Positions 35,491 through 43,908 of a stretch of DNA of 64,000 bases are shown in pieces. Source of the DNA: ZC4RG25 sp023428365 (GTDB taxonomy: Bacteria > Pseudomonadota > Alphaproteobacteria > Rhizobiales > Hyphomicrobiaceae). The notes beneath the pieces are model-generated. The model was not told the origin of the DNA, made no database searches, and worked only from the letters and a program-made list of their open reading frames with translations. A program made the translations under genes and the position numbers. Where the stretch lies: contig JBNOAI010000004.1 of NCBI GenBank assembly GCA_050283925.1, positions 308,961 through 372,960 of the forward strand. The letters are read 5' to 3'. Position 1 is the stretch's first letter, and the number at the start of each line of letters is the position of its first letter.

Positions 35491-36573
35491 CTATGCCTCG
35501 GAAGAGAGTAACCAGGGCTCGTGATCGGCGTCTGCTCCGTTATGACCGTAGATGACGCCGCTGACCAGATTTGACGATAGAAGCTTGCCTTCGTCGATGA
35601 TGGCCGTACGTGCCACCGGAACGAGGCGCGCCGCAAGTCCTTCCAGCATGGCCGACAATTCGCCGCGCAGTTGTTCGGCGGCCTCGATACTGACCGCCTC
35701 GAACGAGACGACAGAGCCGGGCGAGAGGCGGCCGACCGCCGCGAGATCGGCGGAAATAACGGTCGCAACTTTAGGATAGCCACCTGTGGTTTGCCTATCG
35801 GCCATCAGAATGATCGGGGTGCCGGTGCCGGGAATCTGTACGGCTCCCGGTGCGATCCCGTCAGATACGATGTTGAAGCCCTTCGCGTGCTCCAGCGCGG
35901 GGCCTTCCAAGCGCATCCCCATGCGGTCGGCGGCGCCCGAAACGGTGTACTGGGCGCCGAGGAACGTCTGGATACCACCGTCCGTGATGTAATCATTCTG
36001 CGGCCCAAGGATGACGCGAATCCGCTGCGCGGGAGCCAGATCGAGCCCTGGCAGCATTTGCTCCTCGCGGGTCTCGGCGCTCTCGCGTTTTAGAGGGAGT
36101 TCGTCGCCGCTGGCTAATGCGCGACCCTTCCAGCCGCCTAGTCCGCCTCTGACATAGGTCGACAAGCTGCCGATGAACGGCGCGATATCAAAGCCGCCTT
36201 CGATGGCGAGATAGCCAACGGAACTTCCGCTTAAGGCGCCGATCCGCAAAGTCTTTCCGCGTTCCAGGCGATGGCTCTGCAATGTAGGGAGGCGCTCTGG
36301 TGAGCCGCCGTCGGACAGGATGTCTATCGGTGCGTTGCCGCCGACGAAGGCGAAACGAACGCTATCGGCTTCAATCGTGAGAGTTGGACCCTGATAGGCG
36401 ATTTCGAGCGCTGCCATTCCTGGGGCGTTGCCGACGAGCAGGTTGGCTGCCGCGAGACTGACCGGGTCCATTGCGCCGGAAACCGGAATGCCCTGTCGTT
36501 GATACTTCGGGCGGCCGCAATCCTGCAGCGTGGTCATCAGGCCGGGAGAAACGATGCGCAGCGTCGCGGTCAT
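35491..36573 (-). CDS. pxpC: Biotin-dependent carboxyltransferase-like protein, PxpC (AHS2)
   Basis: 360 residues of the 5-oxoprolinase subunit C/AHS2 family: RPKYQRQGIPVSGAMDPVSLAAANLLVGN at the N-terminus and IPGTGTPIILMADRQTTGGYPKVATV (about residues 240-265) are conserved. With PxpA and PxpB it hydrolyses 5-oxoproline with ATP, giving glutamate. ATG 36573 overlaps the pxpB stop by 4 bp (ATGA). In this cluster the true substrate may be another lactam. Confidence 0.9.
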   Translation of the reverse strand: MTATLRIVSPGLMTTLQDCGRPKYQRQGIPVSGAMDPVSLAAANLLVGNAPGMAALEIAYQGPTLTIEADSVRFAFVGGNAPIDILSDGGSPERLPTLQSHRLERGKTLRIGALSGSSVGYLAIEGGFDIAPFIGSLSTYVRGGLGGWKGRALASGDELPLKRESAETREEQMLPGLDLAPAQRIRVILGPQNDYITDGGIQTFLGAQYTVSGAADRMGMRLEGPALEHAKGFNIVSDGIAPGAVQIPGTGTPIILMADRQTTGGYPKVATVISADLAAVGRLSPGSVVSFEAVSIEAAEQLRGELSAMLEGLAARLVPVARTAIIDEGKLLSSNLVSGVIYGHNGADADHEPWLLSSEA

Positions 36574-37346
36574 GCAGTCCCCGGATCAGCAATCTCGGTC
36601 GGTTCGATTGTCAGTGTGCCGGCTTCGGCCTGCGCGCGCAGCGCTTCATACTCCGAGAGCGAAATCGGCTGGAACTTAACTTTATCGCCCGGACGAAAGA
36701 GTGCGGGGGATGCGCGGCGAAGATCCCACAGCCAAACCGGTGTGCGGCCGAGGAGATGCCAGCCGCCCGGACTTTCCAGCGGATAAATGGCCGCCATGGT
36801 CATGGCGATGGCCAGTGATCCCATCGGCACCTTGATGCGCGGATTTTCCCGCCGGGGAAGCGCCAGTTTTCCGGGCAGATCACCCATGTACGGATAACCC
36901 GGTAAAAAGCCGACCATGTAGACGTGATACGTCTCGCCGCTGTGGAGCGTGATGACATCGCTCACTGACATCTTTGTTCGCTCTGCCACCTCAGTGAGGT
37001 CTGGTCCAAGGCTCGGATCGTAGCAGGCCGGGATGTGCCACAGCCGCCCCGCGGTGTCCGATGCGGTCAACCCTTCGACAAGCTCCGCGAGCTTCGCTTT
37101 CAATTGTGCATGCGGTAGCCGGAGAGGGTCATAATGGACCATCAGCGAGCGGAACGTCGGCACGGTTTCAACCACACCATCGAGCGCGGTATCATCGATG
37201 CGCTGAGCCAAAGCCAGCACCAGCGAACTGATATGCCTATCGATTTTGTCGCTGAATTCGACGACCAGCGCGGTATCGCCGCTCGGAAGAAAGCGGGGCG
37301 TCGGGGCGGTATTTGGGGCGATTTGCGGCACGACAGTTGAGATCAC
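36570..37346 (-). CDS. pxpB: 5-oxoprolinase subunit B-like protein, PxpB (AHS1)
   Basis: 258 residues, KipI/AHS1 family: FLPSGDTALVVEFSDKID, VGFLPGYPYMGDLPGKLALPRRENPRIKVPMGSLAIA and the PLESPGGWHLLGRTPVWLWD end are hallmarks. It forms a complex with PxpC. The start is a GTG (37346) with weak ribosome site; no better one is visible. It is divergent from pxpA across an operator-bearing gap of 151 bp. Confidence 0.92.
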   Translation of the reverse strand: MISTVVPQIAPNTAPTPRFLPSGDTALVVEFSDKIDRHISSLVLALAQRIDDTALDGVVETVPTFRSLMVHYDPLRLPHAQLKAKLAELVEGLTASDTAGRLWHIPACYDPSLGPDLTEVAERTKMSVSDVITLHSGETYHVYMVGFLPGYPYMGDLPGKLALPRRENPRIKVPMGSLAIAMTMAAIYPLESPGGWHLLGRTPVWLWDLRRASPALFRPGDKVKFQPISLSEYEALRAQAEAGTLTIEPTEIADPGTA

Positions 37347-37388
37347 AGACGTTGTTTTTCGATCTGGGGAACAGGCTCAACGAAGCAA

Positions 37389-37417
37389 TTGTACTGTTGT
37401 ACTATAAATAGTACCAT
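37389..37417 (+). promoter_or_regulatory. Candidate promoter of the pxpA-F420 operon
   Basis: -35-like TTGTAC (37389-37394), 17-nt spacer, -10-like TACCAT (37412-37417). It overlaps the operator palindrome, so binding of a repressor would block RNA polymerase. Boxes are imperfect. Confidence 0.4.
37399..37414. promoter_or_regulatory. Operator-like palindrome in the pxpB/pxpA divergent region (copy 2)
   Basis: GTACT-N6-AGTAC (37399-37414), in full TTGTACT-N6-AGTACCA; its reverse complement TGGTACT-N6-AGTACAA matches the other two sites at all outer positions but one. A half copy (TTGTACT) begins 8 bp upstream at 37389. It serves both divergent units. Confidence 0.75.
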
Positions 37418-37497
37418 ATGCGCGATTGGGTGACTGGACGAGCCCTGTCACACCGGACGGCATCAGGCAAGCGGCATATGTCACGAGGGGTGCGCGA

Positions 37498-38271
37498 ATG
37501 AGCAAAAAGATCAACCTGAATGCCGATATCGCCGAAAGCTGGGGTGCCTACAGCATCGGCAATGATCCTGATCTGATGAAGATCATCAAGTCCGCGAATG
37601 TGGCCTGTGGCTATCATGCGGGCGATCCCAATTCGATGCATCGGCTGTGCATGCTGGCCAAGCAGGAAGGCGTCAGTGTCGGCGTGCATCCGGGCTTCAA
37701 TGATTTGTGGGGCTTTGGCCGGCGGCGCATCACGATGAAGCCGCAGGATCTCGAATACATGGTCGCCTATCAGATCGGTGCACTGCAGGCGATGGCCTCA
37801 TATGCAGGCGTGAAGGTCACGCATCTGAAGCCGCACGGCGCGCTCAATAATATGGCGGCGGAGGATGCCGGATATGCCACGGCAATCGCGCGCGCGATCA
37901 AGACCGTGGACAAGGATCTGATCTATGTCGCGCTGTCGGGCTCCGAAATGGAAAAGGCTGGACACGAACTCGGCCTCCGCGTGGCGCGTGAAGGCTTCTC
38001 GGATCGCGAGTACGTCAACGACGGCAACCTCGCATCGCGCGCACTCGCAGGCACCGTGATCAGGGATGCGAAGAAGGCCGTCGAGCATACGTTGCGGATG
38101 GTGCTGGACGGCGAGGTGATTGCCAGGAACGGCGACCGACTGAAGGTCGAGGTGGATTCGCTGTGTGTTCACGGCGACGAGCCGACGGCAGTTGCCGTAG
38201 CTGAAGCGGTACGCAAGGCGCTCGAAGAGGCCGGTGTCAAAATCGTGCCGCTGACCGAGATGGGTATCTGA
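37498..38271 (+). CDS. pxpA: LamB/YcsF family 5-oxoprolinase subunit A-like protein, PxpA
   Basis: 257 residues from ATG 37498, following GAGGGG. Typical core: KSANVACGYHAGDPNSMHR, THLKPHGALNNMA and YVNDGNLASRA. The N-terminus reads LNADIAESWGAYSIGNDPDLM where standard PxpA has a DLNCDLGESFG motif, a marked divergence at the active-site end. The PxpA fold provides the amidohydrolase. It is first in the operon with the F420 genes, not next to a usual glutamate pathway, which argues for a different substrate. Confidence 0.85.
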   Translation: MSKKINLNADIAESWGAYSIGNDPDLMKIIKSANVACGYHAGDPNSMHRLCMLAKQEGVSVGVHPGFNDLWGFGRRRITMKPQDLEYMVAYQIGALQAMASYAGVKVTHLKPHGALNNMAAEDAGYATAIARAIKTVDKDLIYVALSGSEMEKAGHELGLRVAREGFSDREYVNDGNLASRALAGTVIRDAKKAVEHTLRMVLDGEVIARNGDRLKVEVDSLCVHGDEPTAVAVAEAVRKALEEAGVKIVPLTEMGI

Positions 38272-38296
38272 GCCTTCAGACATAGTGAGTAGTGCC

Positions 38297-38965
38297 ATGG
38301 CTTCATCCAAGCCGACGCTTGCAATTATCGGAGGCACGGGCGCGCTGGGATCCGGTCTCGCGCGCCGCCTCGTGAAGGCAGGCTATGACGTCGTGGTCGG
38401 TTCGCGGACTGCTGAAAAGGCCACTGAAGCGGCGAGCCAACTTCCTGCGGTAGAGGGCGCCGCCAAACCGCGCGGTGCTGCGAATGCCGATGCGGCCGCT
38501 GCTGCCGACGTGATCCTCGTCACGGTTCCCTTTGCCAGTCAGGCGCAGATCCTCGATGAAATTAAACCGCACGTCGCAGGCAAGCTCGTGATCGATACGA
38601 CGGTGCCGCTTGTGCCTCCGAAAGTCGCACGCGTGCAGTTGCCATCGGAGGGCTGCGCCGCAGTGCTGGCAAGTCAGCGGCTCGGCGATGGCGTTCGCGT
38701 GGTTACGGCGTTTCATAACGTGGCGGCCCACAAGCTGCAGACGGATGTCGAGATCGATTGCGATGTTCTCGTATTCGGCGACGATCCGAAGGACCGCGAT
38801 GTTGCGATTGCCCTGGCGAAGGCCACCGGACTGCGGGGGCTGCATGCTGGCCCGCTCGTGAATTCGGCGGCTGCTGAAGCGTTTACGTCGATACTTATCG
38901 GTATCAACCGTGCGTATAAGGTGGATGGTGCTGGAATACGCGTCACAGGAATTGCCGAGGCCTGA
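38297..38965 (+). CDS. npdG: NADPH-dependent F420 reductase
   Basis: 222 residues from ATG 38297 (a GTG four codons earlier is in frame). Rossmann motif IIGGTGALGSGLARRLVKAGYDVVVGSR (about residues 9-36) as in F420H2:NADP oxidoreductase, plus VTVPFASQAQILDEI and NVAAHKLQ. It moves hydride between NADPH and F420, so it would supply F420H2 to an F420-using enzyme. It lies between pxpA and cofE. The family match is good, but enzymes of the same fold with other partners exist. Confidence 0.88.
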   Translation: MASSKPTLAIIGGTGALGSGLARRLVKAGYDVVVGSRTAEKATEAASQLPAVEGAAKPRGAANADAAAAADVILVTVPFASQAQILDEIKPHVAGKLVIDTTVPLVPPKVARVQLPSEGCAAVLASQRLGDGVRVVTAFHNVAAHKLQTDVEIDCDVLVFGDDPKDRDVAIALAKATGLRGLHAGPLVNSAAAEAFTSILIGINRAYKVDGAGIRVTGIAEA

Positions 38966-38994
38966 GCGTTGCGGCAGCAGGGACGGGCGATAGG

Positions 38995-39771
38995 ATGAAA
39001 GCCAAGGCCGCCCGCCTGACGATCACGGCCATTGCGGGCATGCCGATGGTGCAGCCCGGCGATGACGTGGCCGGACTTCTCCTGGCAGCCGTGGCCGCCA
39101 ATGATCTGACGCTCCAACGCAAAGACGTGCTCGTCGTCACCCAAAAAATCGTATCCAAGGCCGAAAACCGCTATTTGGATCTCGCATCCGTTGTTCCATC
39201 AGAGCGGGCCAATGAACTCGCAACCATCACCGGCAAAAGTCCGCAACTCGTCGAAGCGATCCTTTCGCAATCATCCGAAGTCTTGCGTGCGAAGCCGGGC
39301 GTTCTGATCGTCGCTACCCAGCATGGAATGGTGATGGCGAATGCCGGCATCGATCAGTCGAACCTTTTGCCCGGGGCGACGGGTGCCAGGGTTTTGCTTT
39401 TGCCGGAGCATCCGGATCGCACGGCCGAGACGATCAAAACGCGCTGCGATGCGCATTTTTCAACCGATATCGGCGTAATCATTTCGGACAGCGTGGGCCG
39501 CGCCTGGCGCCACGGAACCGTCGGGCTCGCGATCGGCGCGGCAGGCGTGCCGTCGTTGTGGGATCGTCGTGGCGAGCCGGACTTGGCCGGGCGGCCACTT
39601 GAAGTGACCGAAGTCGCGTTTGCCGATGCCGTGGCTTCTGCTGCGGTTCTCGCGATGGGTGAGGCGGATGAAGGATGCCCGGCAGCGCTCGTGCGCGGGC
39701 TCGATTGGGCAGCGGAGGCAAATCCTGCGGCTGCGCTGATCCGACCGAAATCGCAGGATCTGTTCCGATGA
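38995..39771 (+). CDS. cofE: Coenzyme F420-0:L-glutamate ligase
   Basis: 258 residues, the stand-alone bacterial/archaeal form, without the flavin-reductase domain that actinobacterial FbiB has. Motifs IISDSVGRAWRHGTVGLAIGAAGVPSLWDRRGEPDLAG and VTQKIVSKAENRYLDLA are as in CofE. It adds glutamates to F420-0 in a GTP-dependent way. The stop overlaps the cofD start by 4 bp (ATGA). Confidence 0.95.
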   Translation: MKAKAARLTITAIAGMPMVQPGDDVAGLLLAAVAANDLTLQRKDVLVVTQKIVSKAENRYLDLASVVPSERANELATITGKSPQLVEAILSQSSEVLRAKPGVLIVATQHGMVMANAGIDQSNLLPGATGARVLLLPEHPDRTAETIKTRCDAHFSTDIGVIISDSVGRAWRHGTVGLAIGAAGVPSLWDRRGEPDLAGRPLEVTEVAFADAVASAAVLAMGEADEGCPAALVRGLDWAAEANPAAALIRPKSQDLFR

Positions 39772-40742
39772 CGGATCTGACATCAGACAAGCGCAATTGG
39801 GTCGCGCTATCGGGTGGTGTCGGTGGCGCGAAGCTGGCGTTGGGACTGTCGCGTGTGCTGGGTGAACGACTGACTGTGATCGTCAATACTGGCGATGATT
39901 TCGAGCACCTCGGGCTCCACGTGTCACCGGATATCGATACGGCAATCTATACGCTGGCAGATGTCGTTAACCCGGACACCGGCTGGGGCCGCCGCAACGA
40001 AACCTGGACATTCATGCGTGCCATCAGCGAGCTTGGCGGACCATCGTGGTTCAATCTCGGCGATGGCGATCTGGCGATGCATGTGGAGCGCACCCGGCGT
40101 CTGCGCGCGGGAGAAAGCCTTACCGAAATCTGCGCGTTCGTGCGTGCAGGCTATGGCATCGCGCCGCGCGTTGTTCCAGTGACCGACGATCCGGTGCGCA
40201 CGATTGTCGAGACAGATAAGGGAACGCTGGGGTTTCAGGAATATTTTGTCGGCGAGCAGTGTCGCCCCGTGGTGTCAGCCATTCGCTTTGACGGTGCCGA
40301 GCGATCTCGACCTTCTGCCGCGGTTCTCGAAGCCCTGGCCGATCCGAACCTCGCTGGCATCATTATCTGCCCGTCGAACCCCTATCTCAGTGTCGATCCG
40401 ATCCTGGCCGTGCCGGGTTTCGCCGACGCCATGCGCGCCAGTAAAGCACCGGTCGTTGCGGTTAGCCCGATTGTCGGCGGAAAAGCGATTAAAGGCCCGG
40501 CTGCGAAAATTATGGGCGAACTCGGCATCTCACCTGATGCTGTGAGTATCTCGCAGCATTACGCGGGTTTGGCTGATGGTTTCGTCCTCGACGCCATAGA
40601 TGCTGATTTGGCCGCTCAGATCACGATGCCAACTCTTGTGGTCAATACAGTGATGCGGACGCTCGACGACAAGATTGCGCTTGCGCGTGATTGTCTGTCG
40701 TTCTGCAGCGACCTCGTACGGCAGAAAGAGGTATCGGGATGA
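39768..40742 (+). CDS. cofD: 2-phospho-L-lactate (F420) transferase
   Basis: 324 residues from ATG 39768; an upstream frame of 31 codons is only part of cofE in another phase. ALSGGVGGAKLALGLSRV (about residues 13-30) and NTGDDFEHLGLHVSPDIDT (about residues 43-61) are CofD hallmarks. It joins the guanylylated C3 acid to FO, making F420-0. It overlaps both neighbours by 4 bp. Confidence 0.96.
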   Translation: MTDLTSDKRNWVALSGGVGGAKLALGLSRVLGERLTVIVNTGDDFEHLGLHVSPDIDTAIYTLADVVNPDTGWGRRNETWTFMRAISELGGPSWFNLGDGDLAMHVERTRRLRAGESLTEICAFVRAGYGIAPRVVPVTDDPVRTIVETDKGTLGFQEYFVGEQCRPVVSAIRFDGAERSRPSAAVLEALADPNLAGIIICPSNPYLSVDPILAVPGFADAMRASKAPVVAVSPIVGGKAIKGPAAKIMGELGISPDAVSISQHYAGLADGFVLDAIDADLAAQITMPTLVVNTVMRTLDDKIALARDCLSFCSDLVRQKEVSG

Positions 40743-41419
40743 CGACTGCGATACCGGTCATCGTTCCCGTCAAGGCGTTGCACGATGCGAAGCAACGACT
40801 GTCGCCCGTGCTTTCGGCCGAGGACCGTCGCAATCTCGTTCTCGCGATGCTCACAGATGTTCTCTCGACGCTGTCAGAGGTCGGAACCATAAGCCGCGTG
40901 CTCGTCGTTACGCCAGATCAAGAGGTTGCTGCGCTCGCCAGCGCGGAGGGCATCAGTGTTCTGAACGAATCCTATTCGGGCGGACTGAATGCTGCCGTAC
41001 AGCGCGGCCTCGACCACCCGGATATGCGGCGGGTCGGTAAAGCGTTGATCGTTCCGGGAGATGTGCCTTTGGCAGCAGCCGAAGAAATCGCCACGCTCAT
41101 CGCGGCGGGAATTCGGCACGATAATCCGCGCGTCACCATTGTACCGTCCCGAGATGGCGGCGGCACCAATGCTCTTCTGCTCTCACCGTTGGATGTGATC
41201 CAGCCGGAATTTGGCCCGGACAGTTTCGTCAAGCATCTCGCGGCAGCTGTTGCGCGGCGGGTCGATGCGGAAGTCATGCAGTTGCCCGGACTGGCAAGAG
41301 ATATCGATCTGCCGGGCGACCTGATGGAATTGCAGCGCCGTCGAAGCGGTTCGTCACGTTACGCGTTTCTTCGGTCAATTCCGAAATTGGACGAAACCAG
41401 AATGGGGAATTTGCCATGA
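40739..41419 (+). CDS. cofC: 2-phospho-L-lactate guanylyltransferase
   Basis: 226 residues from ATG 40739. PVIVPVKALHDAKQRLSPVLSAEDRRNLVLAML at the start and RDGGGTNALLLSPLDVIQPEFGPDSF in the middle are CofC motifs. It makes the guanylylated 2-phospholactate, PEP or 3-phosphoglycerate; which C3 acid it prefers cannot be read here. Its stop overlaps the fbiC start (ATGA). Confidence 0.94.
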   Translation: MTTAIPVIVPVKALHDAKQRLSPVLSAEDRRNLVLAMLTDVLSTLSEVGTISRVLVVTPDQEVAALASAEGISVLNESYSGGLNAAVQRGLDHPDMRRVGKALIVPGDVPLAAAEEIATLIAAGIRHDNPRVTIVPSRDGGGTNALLLSPLDVIQPEFGPDSFVKHLAAAVARRVDAEVMQLPGLARDIDLPGDLMELQRRRSGSSRYAFLRSIPKLDETRMGNLP

Positions 41420-43866
41420 GCACAGCGCAGGATATCGATCTGATGCTCGCTGCTGCCGCGAATGGAGAACGGCCCAATTCCGCACAGGCGCGTGCGTTGG
41501 CGCAATGCGATGATATCGAGCAGTTGGTCGGATTAGCCGAAGAGATCTGCGTCGCCGGACATGGCACGACGGTCTCATTCTCCAAAAAAGTGTTCATTCC
41601 CCTGACGCAGCTGTGTCGTGATGTTTGCCACTACTGCACGTTCGCACATGCCCCGCGCGAAGTCGCAGCGCCTTATCTCGATCGTGACGCCGTACTGGCC
41701 ATTGCAGAGCGCGGCCGCGAGGCTGGCTGCAAGGAAGCCTTGTTTACGCTCGGCGATAAACCGGAATTGCGCTACGCCGCCGCGCGCCAGGCTTTAACGG
41801 AACTTGGCCACGACAGCACACTGTCGTATCTTGAAGACGCCGCGCGGATGGTGCTTGAGAAAACCGGGCTGCTTCCGCACCTCAATCCCGGCTTAATGGA
41901 TGAAGCGTGGCTGCGTCGGCTGCGTGCTGTGTCCGTCTCGCAAGGCATTATGCTGGAGACGGCATCTGATCGGCTGTCGGAACGTGGCGGCCCGCATTTT
42001 GGCTCGCCGGATAAAGTGCCTGCGGCCCGCTTAGCAACGATCGATGCAGCCGGACGCGCTGGCGTGCCGTTCACAACCGGTATTCTGATTGGCATCGGTG
42101 AAACGCGGCTTGAGCGTATCGAGGCGTTGCTCGCCATCCGCGGTCTATCCGATCGCCACGGACATATTCAGGAAATCATCATCCAGAATTTTCGCGCCAA
42201 GCCGGGTACGCGGATGGAGCATGCGCCGGAACCATCGCTGGCCGAGCAGATCTGGACGATTGCCGTGGCACGGATCATTCTTGGCGCGAAGGCCAACATT
42301 CAATCGCCGCCCAATCTTCGGCCGGAAGGGCTGGCCCGCCTCGTTCGCGCCGGCATCAACGATTGGGGCGGCGTGTCTCCGGTGACGCCGGATCACGTCA
42401 ATCCGGAAGCGCCGTGGCCGCATTTGCGCGATTTGGAATCTGCAACGGAGCGCGCTGGGCGTGTGCTCGTTGAGCGGTTGGCGATTTATCCGGAATTCTC
42501 GGCGTCGCCCGACCGTTGGCTCGATCCGGCTTTGCGGACACCGGTGCTGCGGTCATCCGATACATCCGGATTTGCGCGCGAGGATGCCTGGATCGCTGGT
42601 GCCCTTGAAGCATTGCCCACCGCTCAAGTTTCGCGCGTGCGGGCACATTCGCCGGCACTCTCACGGCCGGTCGCTCAAATTCTCGACAAGACTGGCGACG
42701 GTCGCGCCTTAAGTGAAAACGAGATCGTCACGCTGTTTTCTGCGCGGGGTCGCGATTTCTCTGCTGTGTGCGCGGTGGCTGACCGTTTGCGGGCCGCGCG
42801 CGTGGGCGAGGCGGTGAGCTACGTCGTCAATCGCAACATCAATTACACGAACATCTGCACGTACGGCTGCAAGTTCTGCGCATTCTCCAAGGGCCGGCAT
42901 GCGCTCGGCCATCGCGACAAACCATATGAATTGCCGCTGTCGGAGATCGCTGATCGCGCGCGCGAGGCGTGGAGCAAAGGTGCGACCGAGGTCTGTCTGC
43001 AGGGCGGGATCAGGCCAGGGTATACCGGCCAAACCTACCTCGACATTGCCGAAGCAGTGCATTCCGCTGTTCCCGATATCCACATTCATGCCTTCTCGCC
43101 TCTCGAGATTTGGCACGGCGCGACGTCGTTGGGACTGCCGCTGCGGGAGTATCTTAGTGCGCTAAAGGCAGCCGGATTGGCCAGCGTGCCTGGAACCGCG
43201 GCTGAAATTCTCGACGATGAAGTGCGCGCCGTTTTGTGTCCCGACAAGATCAATACGGCGCAGTGGTTCGAGGTCATGTCGGCCGCGCATGAGGCGGGCC
43301 TGCGGGCGACTTCGACAATCATGTTCGGGCATGTTGACCACTACCGTCATTGGGCGCGGCATCTCATGCGATTGCGCGAATTGCAGGAACGGACCGGGGT
43401 GTTCACGGAATTCGTGCCGCTGGCGTTCGTGCACATGGAGGCGCCTATCGCGGTGAAAGGGCAGTCGCGCAAAGGTCCGACATTCCGCGAAGCGATCCTG
43501 ATGCATGCCGTCGGCCGTTTGGTGCTCGATCCGCTGATCACCAACATCCAGACGTCGTGGGTGAAGATGGGGCCGGACGGCGCAGCGTTATGCCTTGAAG
43601 CCGGTGCGAACGACTTCGGCGGCGTGCTGATGAATGAATCGATTACGCGAGCTGCAGGCGCAGCTCATGGTCAGGAAATCGACGCCAGCAAGATCGAAGG
43701 CATCATAAAAGCCGCCAACAGAATGCCGCGTCAGCGCTCCACGCTGTATGGCGCGCCCAAGCATTCATCGAATTGGCGTGTGAATGAACACGAAATGGCG
43801 CTGTTTGCTGTTGATCACGGACGCAAGGCATACGATACTGGTACTAAGAATAGTACAATAGAATAA
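41416..43866 (+). CDS. fbiC: FO synthase, CofG-CofH fusion
   Basis: 816 residues, a fusion of two radical-SAM halves. First cluster motif C67-xxx-C71-xx-C74 (CRDVCHYC), second C481-xxx-C485-xx-C488 (CTYGCKFC). It makes FO (deazaflavin) from tyrosine and 5-amino-6-ribitylaminouracil. The fused form is usual in actinobacteria and in the few proteobacteria with F420. The end of the gene contains an operator palindrome (43841) for the next unit. Confidence 0.97.
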   Translation: MSTAQDIDLMLAAAANGERPNSAQARALAQCDDIEQLVGLAEEICVAGHGTTVSFSKKVFIPLTQLCRDVCHYCTFAHAPREVAAPYLDRDAVLAIAERGREAGCKEALFTLGDKPELRYAAARQALTELGHDSTLSYLEDAARMVLEKTGLLPHLNPGLMDEAWLRRLRAVSVSQGIMLETASDRLSERGGPHFGSPDKVPAARLATIDAAGRAGVPFTTGILIGIGETRLERIEALLAIRGLSDRHGHIQEIIIQNFRAKPGTRMEHAPEPSLAEQIWTIAVARIILGAKANIQSPPNLRPEGLARLVRAGINDWGGVSPVTPDHVNPEAPWPHLRDLESATERAGRVLVERLAIYPEFSASPDRWLDPALRTPVLRSSDTSGFAREDAWIAGALEALPTAQVSRVRAHSPALSRPVAQILDKTGDGRALSENEIVTLFSARGRDFSAVCAVADRLRAARVGEAVSYVVNRNINYTNICTYGCKFCAFSKGRHALGHRDKPYELPLSEIADRAREAWSKGATEVCLQGGIRPGYTGQTYLDIAEAVHSAVPDIHIHAFSPLEIWHGATSLGLPLREYLSALKAAGLASVPGTAAEILDDEVRAVLCPDKINTAQWFEVMSAAHEAGLRATSTIMFGHVDHYRHWARHLMRLRELQERTGVFTEFVPLAFVHMEAPIAVKGQSRKGPTFREAILMHAVGRLVLDPLITNIQTSWVKMGPDGAALCLEAGANDFGGVLMNESITRAAGAAHGQEIDASKIEGIIKAANRMPRQRSTLYGAPKHSSNWRVNEHEMALFAVDHGRKAYDTGTKNSTIE
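43841..43856. promoter_or_regulatory. Operator-like palindrome before the PLP enzyme gene (copy 3)
   Basis: GTACT-N6-AGTAC (43841-43856), full form TGGTACT-N6-AGTACAA, inside the last codons of fbiC and 53 bp before the PLP-enzyme start. A -10-like TACAAT (43854-43859) overlaps its right half. It suggests an internal promoter under the same regulator. Confidence 0.7.
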
Positions 43867-43908
43867 CTGGACGCCGGGTTTCGGCGCCGGGATAGGAAAC
43901 GGGTAGAT

